Notes under the pieces: generated by a model
The model's input: the letters and a program-made list of their open reading frames with translations, nothing else
Database searches by the model: none
Told to the model about the DNA's origin: nothing
Position numbers and translations under genes: made by a program
NCBI GenBank assembly: GCA_018398815.1
Contig: CM031622.1
Location: 16,717,585 to 16,781,584 of the forward strand
Direction of reading: 5' to 3'
DNA: 64,000 nucleotides
From: Conus ventricosus
Taxonomy: Eukaryota; Mollusca; Gastropoda; Neogastropoda; Conidae
In this document: positions 1 through 10,861 of the stretch, piece by piece
Position numbering within the stretch: the stretch's first letter is position 1
How the letters are laid out: every line of letters starts with the position of its first letter

Positions 1-345
1 ACGTTTTGCTTTTGGCGCTTGCGTTTTGCATTTTATAATTCGCGTATTGCGTTTTTTGTTTTGCGTTTTGCATTTTGCGTTTTGTGTTTTGCATTTTTGT
101 TTGGGGTTTTGCGACTTTTGTTTTGCATATTGTGTTTTGTTTTGCGTGTTTTTTTTTCATTCTGCAGTTTGCGTTTTTGTTTTACATTTTGCGTTTTGCG
201 CTTAAATTGCGTTTTTTGTTTTTTGTTTTGTGGTTTGCATGTGGCATTTTTTCTTTTGCTTGTGGCGTGTCGCCTTTGGGTATTTACATTTTGCACTTTC
301 CGTTTGTCGTTTTGCGTTTTCTATTTTGTGTCAGTGTGTTATGTT
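1..345. repeat. T/G-rich degenerate minisatellite
   Basis: Irregular tandem copies of a short unit close to TTTTGCGTTTTGCA fill this stretch. The unit varies in length (about 7-14 bases) and drifts by single substitutions. Both strands stay open over short distances only because the composition avoids stop codons. No coding signal is credible. The array may continue to the left of the window. Confidence 0.8.
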
Positions 346-2045
346 AGACTGCCAGAGGGTAGGTGAAGTTGTGCAGTGGTCACAGTGTGATGGTTGTAGT
401 CCAGTGTTGAGCTAGTGGACTGATGTTTGTCAGTATGTGCTGACCTTGTTCAGCAAGTATGGGTAGGCCTGCAAGTCTGTGTGACTGGCCTGTGATCCTG
501 TGGAGATATTCTGTTTCGTCGTCCTGCCTGACGAAGTTCTTGTGTTGACCACAGGGTTCAACGGCAGCGTTTATCTGGTAACTTTTTTCCCCCTTTTTTC
601 CCCTGGCAACGAAGGTTGTCTTTCCTTTTTGAAACCTTTTACATAAACAATATAATACGACATTCAATGTATTCACATGCACCAATTAGTATAGGCTATT
701 CTATCATTCTTTAGTAATTCCATACACATTGTCCAAATCTATTTGATATAGCATCCATTCATGACAGAGAATAACAAAAGGAAATTCCCATGAAACCGCA
801 GGGGTATTTGATGCTAAGTAGAAAATAGAACAACAACAACAACAAAAACCAATATAAGCCCCAGATTAAAAAAAGAAGAGATAAATTACAACAATAAGAA
901 GAAAACACAAGTCTTGAGCTAAAACAATAAGTATTGACTATAGCTGGAGACGGGTTGACTGGAAGGGGGAGAAACGGTTGGAAATGGGTTGGGGAAGGGG
1001 GTGGGGGTGGGGGTGGGGCGTAAAGAATGAGAGATAAAGAGAAAAGAAAAAGTCACATACAGCTTTTACAAATCCAAACATATTTGATCGACGCTCAGTT
1101 GCAGGAGCATTAGAATGCGTGTACGGTTTTGTTACCTACTGTGACAGAAAAACACGTTTATAAGAATGAAAATACGGTTATTACGGCTAATTTTTTGATG
1201 CAATGTACTGTAGTATCTATTCTGCGCGCAGTGTGCTATATGGCAACCAGTTTTTAATAGAATCATGATACCGCAATTCCATTATATGTGCATGCTTTTC
1301 TAGTTGGTATCAATGTTTAAGTTCGCATGTAAATTCAGACAGTCTTGGTATTGCATTAATAATTCTACTTTTATAGACGAAAAACTTTGCTCATAGTGAA
1401 ATAAGATTTTTTTTAAAAAATGGTCTGTTTTGTTTTTTTCTCGGTTCCGAACAAGATCAGCTCGACACAATGTTCACATTTCTGTTTCAGATATCTTTTC
1501 AATTCATTCCGTGATGAATTGTGTCTCTTTTATTTTTGCAAAAAATGCATTTGTCGCTGTCTATGAGACCCATTCCTTTTAGTAATATATTTGATACCAA
1601 AAGTCTCTGGGAAAGTTTCAGTTGAAACCATCAAAATTTTATTTGTTTGATTTTTCGGACATGTTTTAAAAACCATTTCCCAGTCTTCTGCGGTTTGTAA
1701 CTATATTTCCCATTTCGCAAAAGACTCAATATTGAGTACATTTGAGCAAATTGTAATTTTTTTTTATCCTTTTGCAACACTTGTTATAGGATCAACCTGC
1801 ATAGCTATAGAATTAAACTGTCTTGTGACTCGTTTGCCCAGGTTTCTGTGGGCGGTTCGCTACATTTATTTAAGATTTGTTTAGATTTCCGCCTGCAGTC
1901 GTCTCACTTTGCAAGCAGACAAATTAAGTACAAATTGTATGCATAATCTTGAATGTGTGTTTATATAACCATTTCAAGAGAGAGAGCGAGAGCATGTAAC
2001 ACATGGTACTGAAGTGGAGTATTTGGACGTGAAACTGAAACTTCA
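346..2045. other. Non-coding, no recognisable feature
   Basis: AT-rich sequence without an open frame of note. It holds a CAA/ACA run near 830-850 and a guanine-rich run at 990-1018. The last 60 bases lead into the Penelope-like remnant without a visible boundary. Confidence 0.6.
990..1018 (+). other. Guanine-quadruplex-type motif
   Basis: Four or more runs of four to five G separated by one or two bases lie within 29 bases. This fits the usual pattern for an intramolecular G-quadruplex. Nothing around it suggests a promoter or telomere. Confidence 0.5.
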
Positions 2046-2959
2046 CGATGGCACTCTTATCTTCATCCTGGTAGTTGCCACTCTCCAGGAATCTTCAAGG
2101 GCCTCATTGAAGGTATTGGAATACGAATCCGCATGATCTGCAGTGATGATGACAAACTGGTAGCTAGGATACAAGAGTATTCCAAATATCTGTGTGTGTC
2201 AGGTTGGAAGTGGGATGTAGCCCATTCACGTCTCAAAGGGAACCAGCAAGGACAGAGGAACACTTCTTCATCAACCTCGCAAGAAGCAGACAAAGAAACT
2301 GGCTTGGAACATTTGACCGAGAGTGCCCAGCAAAGGAAAAATCATCAATGAAAATCTGAAAATCCTCCATGCCAACAAGAAGAACGAAGAAATCTTTCCC
2401 AAGAAGATGTTGATCTCGGCAGACAGGAGAAGGAAGAAGATTGGGGAAATTTACAAGCCCACTGTCCCCAAAGATTCCGACAGCATGGTCCTAAGGAAGA
2501 ACCTGGCTTCTTCCCTTGCAAAGACCGTTGTGATTCATGCAAACATGTCATTATTACCGGGAGTCTGAGGTCTTTGTTTGATGGCAGAATAATCCACATC
2601 TCCAAACACATCACTTGCGAGACACCAAGAGTGTTGTATGCCATCTCCTGCTCTCTCCATGAAACCGAAGTGTATGTGGGCTCTACCAACAATTTAAAAC
2701 TCCGTTGGGCGGTTGACAAGTCGGACATCAATCTGGGGAAAACCAAGAAGTATAGACTTGCTGCCCATGTGAATCAGATTCCCCATCCAAAAGACAAGAA
2801 CCTCCCATTCCTCAAAATCACCGCATTTGACTCTGCAGATGATGATGAAGGAGATTTGGTACCAGTGTAATCTTGGCACAATTTTCAATGGTCTCAACTC
2901 AAGAAAGGATTTCCACTTCATGGTGAAGACTGGGCGAAGGAATGTGTTTCGGATGTGAT
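2046..2959 (+). pseudogene. Penelope-like element remnant: RT C-terminus plus GIY-YIG endonuclease
   Basis: In Penelope-like elements the GIY-YIG nuclease nicks target DNA and the reverse transcriptase copies the RNA in place. Here 2090-2240 reads like the end of such an RT (IGIRIRMICSDD, then SKYLCVSGWKWDVA). A linker in another frame at 2323-2480 contains RRRKKIGEIYKPTVP. The nuclease is open from about 2460 to 2870: a CDSC metal-binding-like motif (2529-2540), the GIY-like YAISC, the YIG-like YVGST, then LKLRWAVDKSD with the conserved Arg. The final residues continue in a different frame to a stop near 2957. At least three frames are needed and the RT catalytic core is missing, so it is a dead 3' fragment. 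It is followed within 15 bases by a (GA)n array. The GIY-YIG call is firm; assignment to Penelope rests on the RT-like sequence upstream. Confidence 0.65.
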
Positions 2960-2969
2960 GTAAAACGAC

Positions 2970-2986
2970 AAGAGAGAGAGAGAGAG

Positions 2987-3036
<50 letters not shown>
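2970..3036. repeat. (GA)n microsatellite
   Basis: Nearly pure AG dinucleotide repeat with a few GG interruptions, directly downstream of the Penelope-like remnant. Confidence 0.95.
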
Positions 3037-3038
<2 letters not shown>

Positions 3039-3313
3039 GCTTCGCAGAGGAGCCGAAATTATTTACAGTAATTGATCTGTAGCTTCCTTAAAGTGGTCGA
3101 GTTTTCTTTGTTGTTCTTAATTACATATATATCTTACATTTAGGTCATGGAAGGAACATAGAATAATATAATACAATGAAATTTGTATAGATGCACATGA
3201 GGCTGGGCAATTAAGCCAGATGTGTAACTATCACAAAGCATTGAAATTGTAAACAATCTATGTTCACAGTTTACCCTATCCACTTAATAAAAAAGCTTAT
3301 AGCATTCTAAACA
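3037..3313. other. Non-coding spacer
   Basis: AT-rich spacer between two (GA)n arrays. I see no gene or repeat in it. Confidence 0.5.
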
Positions 3314-3314
3314 T

Positions 3315-3400
<86 letters not shown>
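3314..3400. repeat. (GA)n microsatellite
   Basis: Interrupted AG repeat that abuts the first recognisable codons of the L1-like LINE. The LINE may have been truncated at this array. Confidence 0.95.
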
Positions 3401-3401
<1 letters not shown>

Positions 3402-3433
3402 TACTAATACAGGAATTATGTTAATGAGTTTGA

Positions 3434-4229
3434 GTGAGAGGTCTGTACAGAGGCCATACACATTGTACCATACACAATGAAATTTCCAAATTATCACAAG
3501 AACAAGGAACAATGTTAGATGGTCCAATGACTATAGAGGAAGCTAGCCAAGTTCTGAAAAATATGAAAAATGGTAAAAGCCCTGGCACAGATGGATTTAC
3601 GGTAGAATTCTTTAAATTCTTTTGGAAACAACTGAGACCGTATGTAGTGAGGTCACTAAATGAAGCATTTAAACATGGAGAACTTTCATCAACACAAAAA
3701 GAAGGTCTAATTATCTGTATCCCTAAAGGCGATAAACCTAAGGAATTTATAAAAAATTGGCGACCTGTATCTCTTCTTAATGTAACATACAAAATAGGCT
3801 CTTCGTGTATTTCCAATAGAATTAAGAACGTCCTACCAACACTTATAAATGAGGATCAGACGGGATTCATAGCTAATAGAATATATAGGAGATAATATTA
3901 GATTAATATATGATTTGATTAACTATCTACAGATGAAAAATCTTCCTGGCTTTCTACTTAGTATTGATTTTGAAAAGGCCTTTGACTCATTGGATTGGAG
4001 TTTTATGTTTAAGGTTTTAAAAGCATATGGTTTTGGAGATGGTGTTTGCCGTTAGATTGAAACTTTTTATAAAGACATCAGATCAACTGTTAGTATAAAT
4101 GGCCACACTGCACAATGGTTTAAAGTTGAAAGAGGTTGTAGACAGGGAGACCCTATCTCTCCATATTTGTTTGTCCTGTGTGTGGAAATTTTAGCTGTCA
4201 TGATCAGGAAGACAAAGATAATAAAGGAA
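3434..4229 (+). pseudogene. L1-like reverse transcriptase, N-terminal half
   Basis: Open over 3434-3895 without a stop. It shows the finger region of a LINE RT: NMKNGKSPGTDGFTVEFFK, then IPKGDK and NWRPVSLLN. After a frame change at about 3893, FEKAFDSLDW (RT motif A, two Asp) and GCRQGDPISPYLF (motif B) follow. One in-frame stop lies near 4054. The enzyme would synthesise cDNA at a nicked chromosomal target. The nuclease domain that should precede it is absent, so the copy was dead on arrival. Confidence 0.8.
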
Positions 4230-5056
4230 CCAGCCGCTGTGGCGAAGGGGTTTTAGCGTCGCGGACTCCGGCTGGGAGTCGGGGGTTCGAATCCCATCAG
4301 AGTCATGTGGTTTTTTCTGCCCCGACCGGCTCCTCCCAGAGTTGAGTTTGCTGCGGACTCAGTTGGGAAGACGGGGACCACACAGTCGAGTTTCATCACA
4401 AAAGGGATGCTTTTCTGAGAGTGTTGCTCAAATTCCTGCCCAAACACTGCGGGTGCCTGTATCTCTCGGCCTGGTTGACGCCGGGATATATTATAAAAGG
4501 GAAGCGTAGAGTACAGCCCTGTCATGTAGTCTCAGACCGAAATGGAAATCCGTAGCATCATCATTAATCACCCTCATTCCCATTGATCAGCATTAAAAAA
4601 AATGTCTCAAATTCTGTGGCCCTTCTTCCCTGCTCTCTTGGTGACCTCAGTTTCGATGTCCTCTCCGCGTCTGTGGCCTTGGTTTGCCTCCTTTCGGGTC
4701 CCCGGTATCGGCGACTCCATGGGGCTTGTCGTTTGGACGGACGTGGTGTGCGCCCCCCGGAGGGAGAGCTCACTCACGCCGGCTCCGCGACAAAGCAATT
4801 ATGTCATCAGTAGGGGGCTTAGTAGGTGGTGTCTGATATGTTAGACAGAAAAAGGCACCATAAACCCACCGAAGTGATCGGCAGCGTGCAGTGTTCTCCG
4901 GGGTTGCCTCAGACGATTTGACATTGACTGCTCCTGTGATTGTGGTGCCGGGGCGCGTGGGCCAGCGGGCTATGGCTGGGACGGGTGTCGAATGAGCGGC
5001 GGGGTGCACTCTCTGAGTAGCGCAGAGGTTGGGACCCAAAAAAAAAAAAAAAAAAT
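4230..5056 (+). mobile_element. Large tRNA-headed SINE with poly-A tail
   Basis: The element is bounded by a perfect 9-bp target duplication, ATAAAGGAA at 4221-4229 and 5057-5065, and ends in about 16 A. Its head looks like a tRNA: A-box-like TGTGGCGAAGGGG (4238-4250) and a perfect B box GGTTCGAATCC (4284-4294), the internal promoter for RNA polymerase III. The body of some 750 bp is long for a SINE; it may be a composite or may carry the tail of a partner LINE. No protein is encoded. Removing it restores the LINE reading frame, which confirms the boundaries. Confidence 0.8.
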
Positions 5057-5065
5057 ATAAAGGAA

Positions 5066-6640
5066 TAAAGATAATAATATTGACATAAATTTCGTAGTTT
5101 GCAGTGATCACAGTTTTAATGAGGGTGACCAAGAATCTTTTAAACCCCGACCATATTTATCTAGACAGATTCACAAGATTTCTGGCCTATGTATGAACTG
5201 TGATAAAACACAAACAATTTGGCTAGGAAATAAAAAAGATCAAAAAAGTATATTCCCCCCCCATCTGAAAATGATATGGAATCCCCCTAAATTCAAATAC
5301 TGGGAATCTGGTTTACTCAAGATTTAAATAATTGTAAAACCCATAACTACAATGAAAAATTTGCAGAGGTTAAATTTATTTAAAATTTGGTCAAAAAGAA
5401 CCATCACTCAATTGGAGAGTAGCTGTGTTAAAATCTTTTAATTCTGTCTAAACTAATACATCTTTGGATTTTACTCCCTAAATCCACCTGACCATTTTGT
5501 ACAAAAACTCCAAAGTTATGTTTTCAATTTGTTTGGAAGGGAAAAGGGACAGGATTAGTAAAAAAAAGGGCAGTAAAAAGTGTACAACAAGGTGGTTTGA
5601 ACATACCAGATATTCGAAAGTATATATTGCTCTGAAACTTTCATGGCTGAAAAAATTTTAAAACAGCGAATCATAATGGATAAATATTGCATTGAAATGT
5701 ACCCTTTTTCTTAAAAACTTTGAATGTTACGGACCAATGTCGCTTTAAATTATTAAAACATTACCCTTTTTGGACTCATACTTTCAAAGCAAATAGAAAC
5801 TTTTGCCTCAATATTCGCCAAAAAATGTTTGTGAGGTGCTAGATGAACCTGTTTTCTACAACGAAAAAATCACAATAGGAAATGCTGTCATCAAACAAAA
5901 CAATGTAATTAAGAAGGAATATACTCCATCAGGCATTTTCTGAAAGAAGAGGGGAATTTTCAAACATAGAGAATTTATTTTAAGTACACACTTGTCTGTT
6001 GACTTTATTACGTACTAGGGTTGGATTTCGTCAATAAACAATACCTAAAAAAAAACGGAATACAAATTAATAACAATACTAATTACATTCATGATGTGCC
6101 TAATGCATTGAAATTATAACAAACACCAAATAAAGGAGCAAAACGATATTATGAATACTTTACATCAGACAATAATAAACCCTAACTGTTGCTCAAAGTG
6201 GTCAGAAAAAATGAACCCAGTCTTTTTCCTGGAGAATGTATTTTATAAAATCAGTAAAATAAAGGGATGTAAAACTGAAATGGTTGCAAATGAGAATCAT
6301 ACCCCGAATTATTGCGACTAATATCGTTTTTGAACAAGGGGTTAACCGATACCTTACAGTGTTCTTTTTTGTAATGAGGAAAGAGATCCTTGAACATTTT
6401 TTTATGGAATTGCAAATATGCACAAGTATTTTGGAAATCTCTCAAAAAAATTTTGAATGAAAATGTGAACACACGTATAATTTGGAATTTCATGTGAACT
6501 GTGATACATATTAAACTTGGTTTTTGTTATCGTTTAGTTGACTTTCTCTGTAGCAACGGAAATAGTTGAAATTTGTCTCTGCGCACTGTCCTCTTGTTGC
6601 CGCCTGTCAACTCTTGTAATTCGCATTAAAAATCTTTGTT
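5066..6640 (+). pseudogene. L1-like ORF2, C-terminal half
   Basis: Continuation of the LINE after the SINE. Short blocks in shifting frames match the L1 thumb and C-terminal region: ISGLCMNCDKTQTIWLGNKK (about 5179-5238), then LKMIWNPPKFKYW. The catalytic motif C position, normally Y/F-A-D-D, reads VCSDHSF, so the metal-binding Asp pair is not intact. Stops and frameshifts recur every 60-150 bases up to about 6600. Confidence 0.6.
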
Positions 6641-6650
6641 AAAAAAAAGG

Positions 6651-6921
6651 CTATACAATTAATCAGCTTGGGTCCTGTAACTTTTTTTTTTCAAGTCAGT
6701 AAAAAACCCCATAACCACATACTCAGTTCTGTCTGAGCATCTAGAAACTTTGATCTTTTAACACACTATTCTCACATATTTTTATACATTCTGTGTAATA
6801 TAGATGAGGCTAGAAAGTTCCAAAAAAAGGATAACAATACATAATCGGGGACAATTTGTACATATACAGTACCGGGGAAAAATACAGCATAACAGAGATA
6901 TATACTGCACAAGAATTAGGC

Positions 6922-6996
<75 letters not shown>

Positions 6997-7251
6997 ACAG
7001 AGACAGAACAGAGACTCAAGACTCAAGAATAAATTTTATTCACGTTTAGGCCATACCTAACAAATGCATATTCGAAATAATACTTTATGACAGAATACAC
7101 GATCGCAACTTGAATGCTTTGAATAAATAAACTGACAAATTTTAACAGTTTGCTCATGTGTATATGCCAAAGAAGAGCCAATCTAAACTGGCTTGGGAAT
7201 TTATAAAACTTGATTGGTATATACTGAGGCTCTTAGTTTGTGCAAGGCAGG
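6651..7251. other. Spacer left of the Polinton
   Basis: AT-rich non-coding DNA with a (GA)n array at 6918-7010. The final six bases before the Polinton are part of its target duplication. Confidence 0.5.
6918..7010. repeat. (GA)n microsatellite
   Basis: Interrupted AG repeat ending in AGACAGAGACAGA variants. Confidence 0.95.
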
Positions 7252-7257
7252 ACTGTA
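7252..7257. repeat. Polinton target-site duplication, left copy
   Basis: ACTGTA directly before the left inverted repeat; the same six bases follow the right one at 37980-37985. Six bases is the duplication length known for Polinton integrases. Confidence 0.85.
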
Positions 7258-7535
7258 AGTAGTAGGATAGGACTTCTCACCCCTCAAAAACGGGGCAGTT
7301 GTCCGGTGGGGGTTTGAGGCGGAGGTTAAAAAGTTCGCTATATGAACCCCAAAGGGGTGAATCTTTATGACAGAGGATGCTCGATGATAGCATCGCGAGA
7401 TCGATGTGACCTTCCCTATTAATAGACCCTAGGGGCCCGATGCACGATGTTTGCATCGTGATGGTGCAATCAGTTTTTAAAAAATGTAAGAAAAAAATGA
7501 CAGCTGGTTTATAGCACTCTTTTTTTTTTTGGGAG
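7258..7535 (+). repeat. Left terminal inverted repeat of the Polinton
   Basis: Starts AGTAGTAGGATAGGACTT. It aligns, with small indels, to the reverse complement of 37725-37979. Shared blocks include CCCCTCAAAAACGGGG, GGTCTATTAATAGG (in the reverse sense) and an internal hairpin: CACGATG (7443-7449), loop TTTG, CATCGTG (7454-7460). Similarity fades in the T-run near 7530. Confidence 0.85.
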
Positions 7536-7739
7536 GCCATCTCCCAAGGGCGACAATACATTAAAAAAAAAAAGCAGTCAGCTCCCATGAAAGGCCCGAA
7601 GTGTACCTGCTTCACCCTTACCACTGATCATGACTGACTGTTAGACCGGTTCATTAATAGTTAAAGAATGAGTTTTGGGGGATTAGTAGGTGGTTTTGTT
7701 GTTTTTTTTTAATTATTTATTTCTGGGTTAATGTTGAAG

Positions 7740-8395
7740 ATGGTTAATTGACCAGATGGATCCAAGGTGGAAACATCCTTTACCTGTGTTATTGCTGGTC
7801 CTACAGGAAGTGGTAAGACGTAGGGGTCACGAAATTTTTTTGAACTATATAAAGGACATGATGTCACCATACCCTGAGGAGGTTGTTTGGTGCTATGGTG
7901 AATGGCAACCTCTACTATCAGTTACCAGCAGGACCTTTAATGAAGGATTAACCAAATGTAGACAAACTGGATGGTTTAAACGGCGTCTCGTGATTTTGGA
8001 TGCCCTAATGAGCGAGACTGACGACCGAGTGACCAAGTTGTTTTCTAAGGGTAGTCATCATCGCGACACCGAGTGTCATGTATATCGTTCAAAATTTGTT
8101 TGGGAAAAACAAAGAGCAGCGTACCATCAGTTTAAAACAGTCACTATCTGGTGGTGTTTAAAATCCACGTGTGCTTCCCAGATTACGCATCTAGGAAACC
8201 CAGATGTACCCTGGCAAACTGAAGTACGTTCAGGAGGCCTTTAAAGACGCCACCTCCCAACCTCAGGGTTATTTGGTCTTTGACCTTTCCCAACAAACGC
8301 CGGATCACCTGCGCCTTAGAACGAGCGTGTTTCCTTTTGAACCCCAGGTGGTATTTTCCCAAAGTGATAATAGGGTACCATGTCCGCGAGACTGA
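7740..8395 (+). pseudogene. Polinton DNA-packaging ATPase (FtsK/HerA type)
   Basis: The family's ATPase would pump the genome into a capsid. The Walker A motif GPTGSGKT is encoded at 7797-7820, preceded by CVIA. A frameshift follows at once, and the next frame gives FLNYIKDMMSPYPEEVVWCYGEWQP broken here for length into FLNYIKDMM and WCYGEWQP (7888-7911), then the Walker B strand LVILDALMSE (7987-8016). The C-terminal part is in a third frame at 8204-8395 (YPGKLKYVQEAFKDA). An ATG at 7740 is followed three codons later by a stop. First gene inside the left inverted repeat. At about 215 residues it has the expected length, but three frames are needed. Confidence 0.8.
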
Positions 8396-8698
8396 AGAGA
8401 AACGCACCCATTTTCCGATTGCTGAGGGGTCCCAAAACCCCGCTGTGGTGAAAGCCGTTATTAAAGGAGCTCTCCGGACCTATGGACACTCTAAGCGAAT
8501 GTTCTCTGAATATTTTAAAAGGTGCGGGTTTTCCTTGACCCCCACCCAGAAGAAAAAACTGTGTCGATACAAGACTAGCCTTCGTGCCTGGCCAAGAAGG
8601 GATCTCCGTGAAGAGACGCAGATTTTTCAGAAGGGGGGTTTTTTTTGGGGGTCTTTGTTAGCGCCTATCATGGGTACTGTGGGCTCCTTGTTTAAATA
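8380..8698 (+). pseudogene. Small basic protein with hydrophobic glycine-rich tail (core-like)
   Basis: The ATG at 8380 gives MSARLKRNAPIFRLL, then a frameshift near 8425. The rest is open to 8698 and ends with the hydrophobic segment GGFFWGSLLAPIMGTVGSLF. About 105 residues, rich in Lys and Arg, overlapping the end of the ATPase. Short basic proteins with this kind of tail occur beside capsid and ATPase genes in Polinton and adintovirus-like elements. A role as a DNA-binding core or membrane-active virion protein is inference only. Confidence 0.5.
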
Positions 8699-8736
8699 GT
8701 CTGTTTTGAAGGAAGATTTTAAAAGCTGCTGAAAGT

Positions 8737-9455
8737 ATGGAGCATGTAAAGAAAAGGGTGTTAATGGATCCACGATTGCTCAAAAATTTAGAAACCTGCC
8801 GGAGGACCTCCTGTGACTGATGCAACTGCGGGAGCGTACGTGAAATCGATGCGGATATGCGTGACATATTGGATCGTACGGATATTGGACCGATGACAAA
8901 GCCAGAATTACCAACAAGCTTTGATGAAGTATTAAAGAGAGTAGAACAGTTCAAACAGCGACCTCTGGGAACCGTAGAGATGAAGAACACGTCACCTCCT
9001 GTAACCACGGAACATCCAGCAATACTTCTTTTCAAAAGGAGTCAGTGCAAGAGGATGTGATGGAAGTGTCCCCAAAACTTTTAAAAAAGAAAGCGGGGCG
9101 ACTATTGCATCATATCCAAAAAGACCCCAACCTGGGATGGAACGCACGGGGTGAGATAAAGTATCAGGGAAAGGGTGATTCCCGAAACGAACGTGGTGGA
9201 CTTAGTAAATGACATATTGAGAAAGAAGCGAAGCTTTTGCTCCGAAAGGGATGGGAAATCTTCGCCAGAGCTCCCCGAGAATCAATGTCCCCCAAGATCT
9301 TGTTGGTCATCCTGAACTTTGGGGAATTTATGGTCAACCGCCCGACCAGTTCTTGAAGAAGCCACCCTCAGATCCACCAAGAGCTTCCAGAAAGAGTAAA
9401 AAAATCAAGACGCGCCCACCTAGCATCGCCAAAAGGTTGGGAACCATACTGAAAA
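8737..9455 (+). pseudogene. Polinton unknown protein X
   Basis: Starts MEHVKKRVLMDPRLLKN at 8737 and meets a stop at 8818. Following blocks in other frames: DILDRTDIGPMTKPELP (8860s), LGWNARGEIKYQGK (9132-9173), then VPQDLVGHPELW (9290-9325) and a basic tail. My impression is that the block around WNxxGE and the following DLVND motif recurs in Polintons of other invertebrates, but I cannot name a function. About 240 residues. It lies between the core-like gene and the integrase, so a virion or regulatory role is possible. Confidence 0.45.
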
Positions 9456-9458
9456 AAG

Positions 9459-10524
9459 ATGAAACGTAAAGGGGCGCTTCTATCCCAGATCCTGTCCGAG
9501 GCATACTAAATCCGTCACGTCCCAGCTCATATGGAGGAGGGGAATGCGTTAAAAAGATCCGTGAAGAAAAAACGCTCGGTTTTGGGAAAATTGGTTGGCC
9601 TATGAAGATGCATACACTCTTCACAACAAACCCCAGTAAGGTTAAGCCGTTTTCCCTCGACGTCGCATTATCGTGGGTGGTATTATCACAGGGACTGATT
9701 TTATTCATGTTTCCATACTATAAAGAAGACAATGAACGGTTTTGTGTATATTCTTACATGATTGACGTTTCAGTAAAGTAATATGGTTGTCCCCCTGAAA
9801 AACAAGATTTCAAAAACCTTGATTGCAGCCTTTAGACATATTTTTGATCAGGGAGAAAACCAATAAAACCCAAACGAGAAAGGGTCCCCAAATTTTCGAA
9901 TAAACTTTCAGCCTTTTTAAAGGGCAGAAAGTGTACCATTTTAGTACAGAAATGAAGACATAAAGCCTCCGTGTTGAACGGTTCAATCGGACTCTAAAGG
10001 GATAAGTTGTGGCATTACTTTACCAAGCACAACACCTTAAGGTTTGTGATGTCTTCCCCCATGTGGGATAGTTACAATCACAGCGTTTTTGCAGCATTAA
10101 ACTTGCACCAATCGCCGTAACCAGAGACAACCAAGAGGACGTGTGGAACCCCCCTTACAATCATCCATTGAAGGAGCTTAAACCCCTAAATTGAAGGTGG
10201 GTGACCGAGTTCGTCTTAGTAAAGCAAGGAGAATGTTTAAGAAAGGGCTACATCCCATCTTGGACAGAAGAACCTTCACAGTGAGCTGATGAAACGTACA
10301 TTTCCTGTGACCTACGTATTGAAGGATGCCCACGGTGATAAACTGACGGGGACCTTTTACAGTCAGGACTACAAAAGTGGTGACAAAGATGTGTTTCGCA
10401 TTGAAACCATCTTAAACTCGAAGAGCTCCGGTGGAGAACAGAGTATTTAGTAAAGTGGTACGGCTATGACTCGTCATTTAAACTCATGGATCCCGCAGAC
10501 AGCGCTCACCACATACCCCCACTG
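9459..10524 (+). pseudogene. Polinton retrovirus-type integrase with chromodomain-like tail
   Basis: This enzyme inserts the element and makes the 6-bp duplication. MKRKGA at 9459 probably starts it; after one shift the frame runs open to 9782 with ILNPSRPSSYGGGE, which resembles the N-terminal part of this family. FPRRRIIVGG (9652-9681) marks entry to the catalytic core, and the core residues are scattered over several frames to about 10180. Then PKLKVGDRVRLSKAR-like sequence (10190-10230, SH3-type fold), TFPVTYVLKDAHGDKLTGTF (10299-10358), and a chromodomain-like end with FRIETIL (10396-10416) and SWIPQTALTTYP (10487-10522). Broken by at least six frame changes. Confidence 0.75.
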
Positions 10525-10860
10525 AACCACTCGACGAAGGAGGAGAGGAGGGATGTGACTAAGAGACCCAAAGGACTCTCGTCAATCTTTGTTATGGGGC
10601 CCTGTTTGGTCATCGAGTACCTCGCAGTGAATAGTCTTTGCTGTCAGATTCTGCTTGGGGTATGTAGTTGTTGAGTGTCTCTGTATAATTTGACACGCGG
10701 TTACGGCGCAAAAATTTGTGGGTAGCGCTTTTAGGCAGCTGTCTCGGTTACGTTTAACCCAATCCAAGCATCGACATACGCTCTAGATGATTTTTACCTT
10801 ACCCTTCCCAGCAATAGCTCCTTGCAGTATTATCCAGACAATCATCCCACCATTTTTTTT
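10525..10860. other. Intergenic DNA inside the Polinton
   Basis: I see no coding similarity. A T-run at 10851-10861 precedes the next gene. Confidence 0.4.
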
Positions 10861-10861
10861 T

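Larger units (their letters stand above)
3434..6650 (+). mobile_element. L1/Tx1-like LINE, 5'-truncated, split by a SINE
   Basis: A non-LTR retrotransposon of the L1 group: only the RT half and C-terminal region of ORF2 survive. The left edge is a GA microsatellite. A SINE at 4230-5056 interrupts the RT domain, and the LINE reading resumes exactly after the duplicated target (5057-5065). Coding similarity, with frameshifts, fades near 6600, followed by a short A-rich stretch near 6640. A second, more damaged relative lies inside the Polinton (about 29.2-35.7 kb); both share the segment just after the SPG-DGF motif. Confidence 0.75.

Noticed and set aside
4231..4300. Possible functional tRNA gene
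   Set aside because: Head of a SINE; exact flanking duplication lies outside it and the distance between boxes fits a derived tRNA only.
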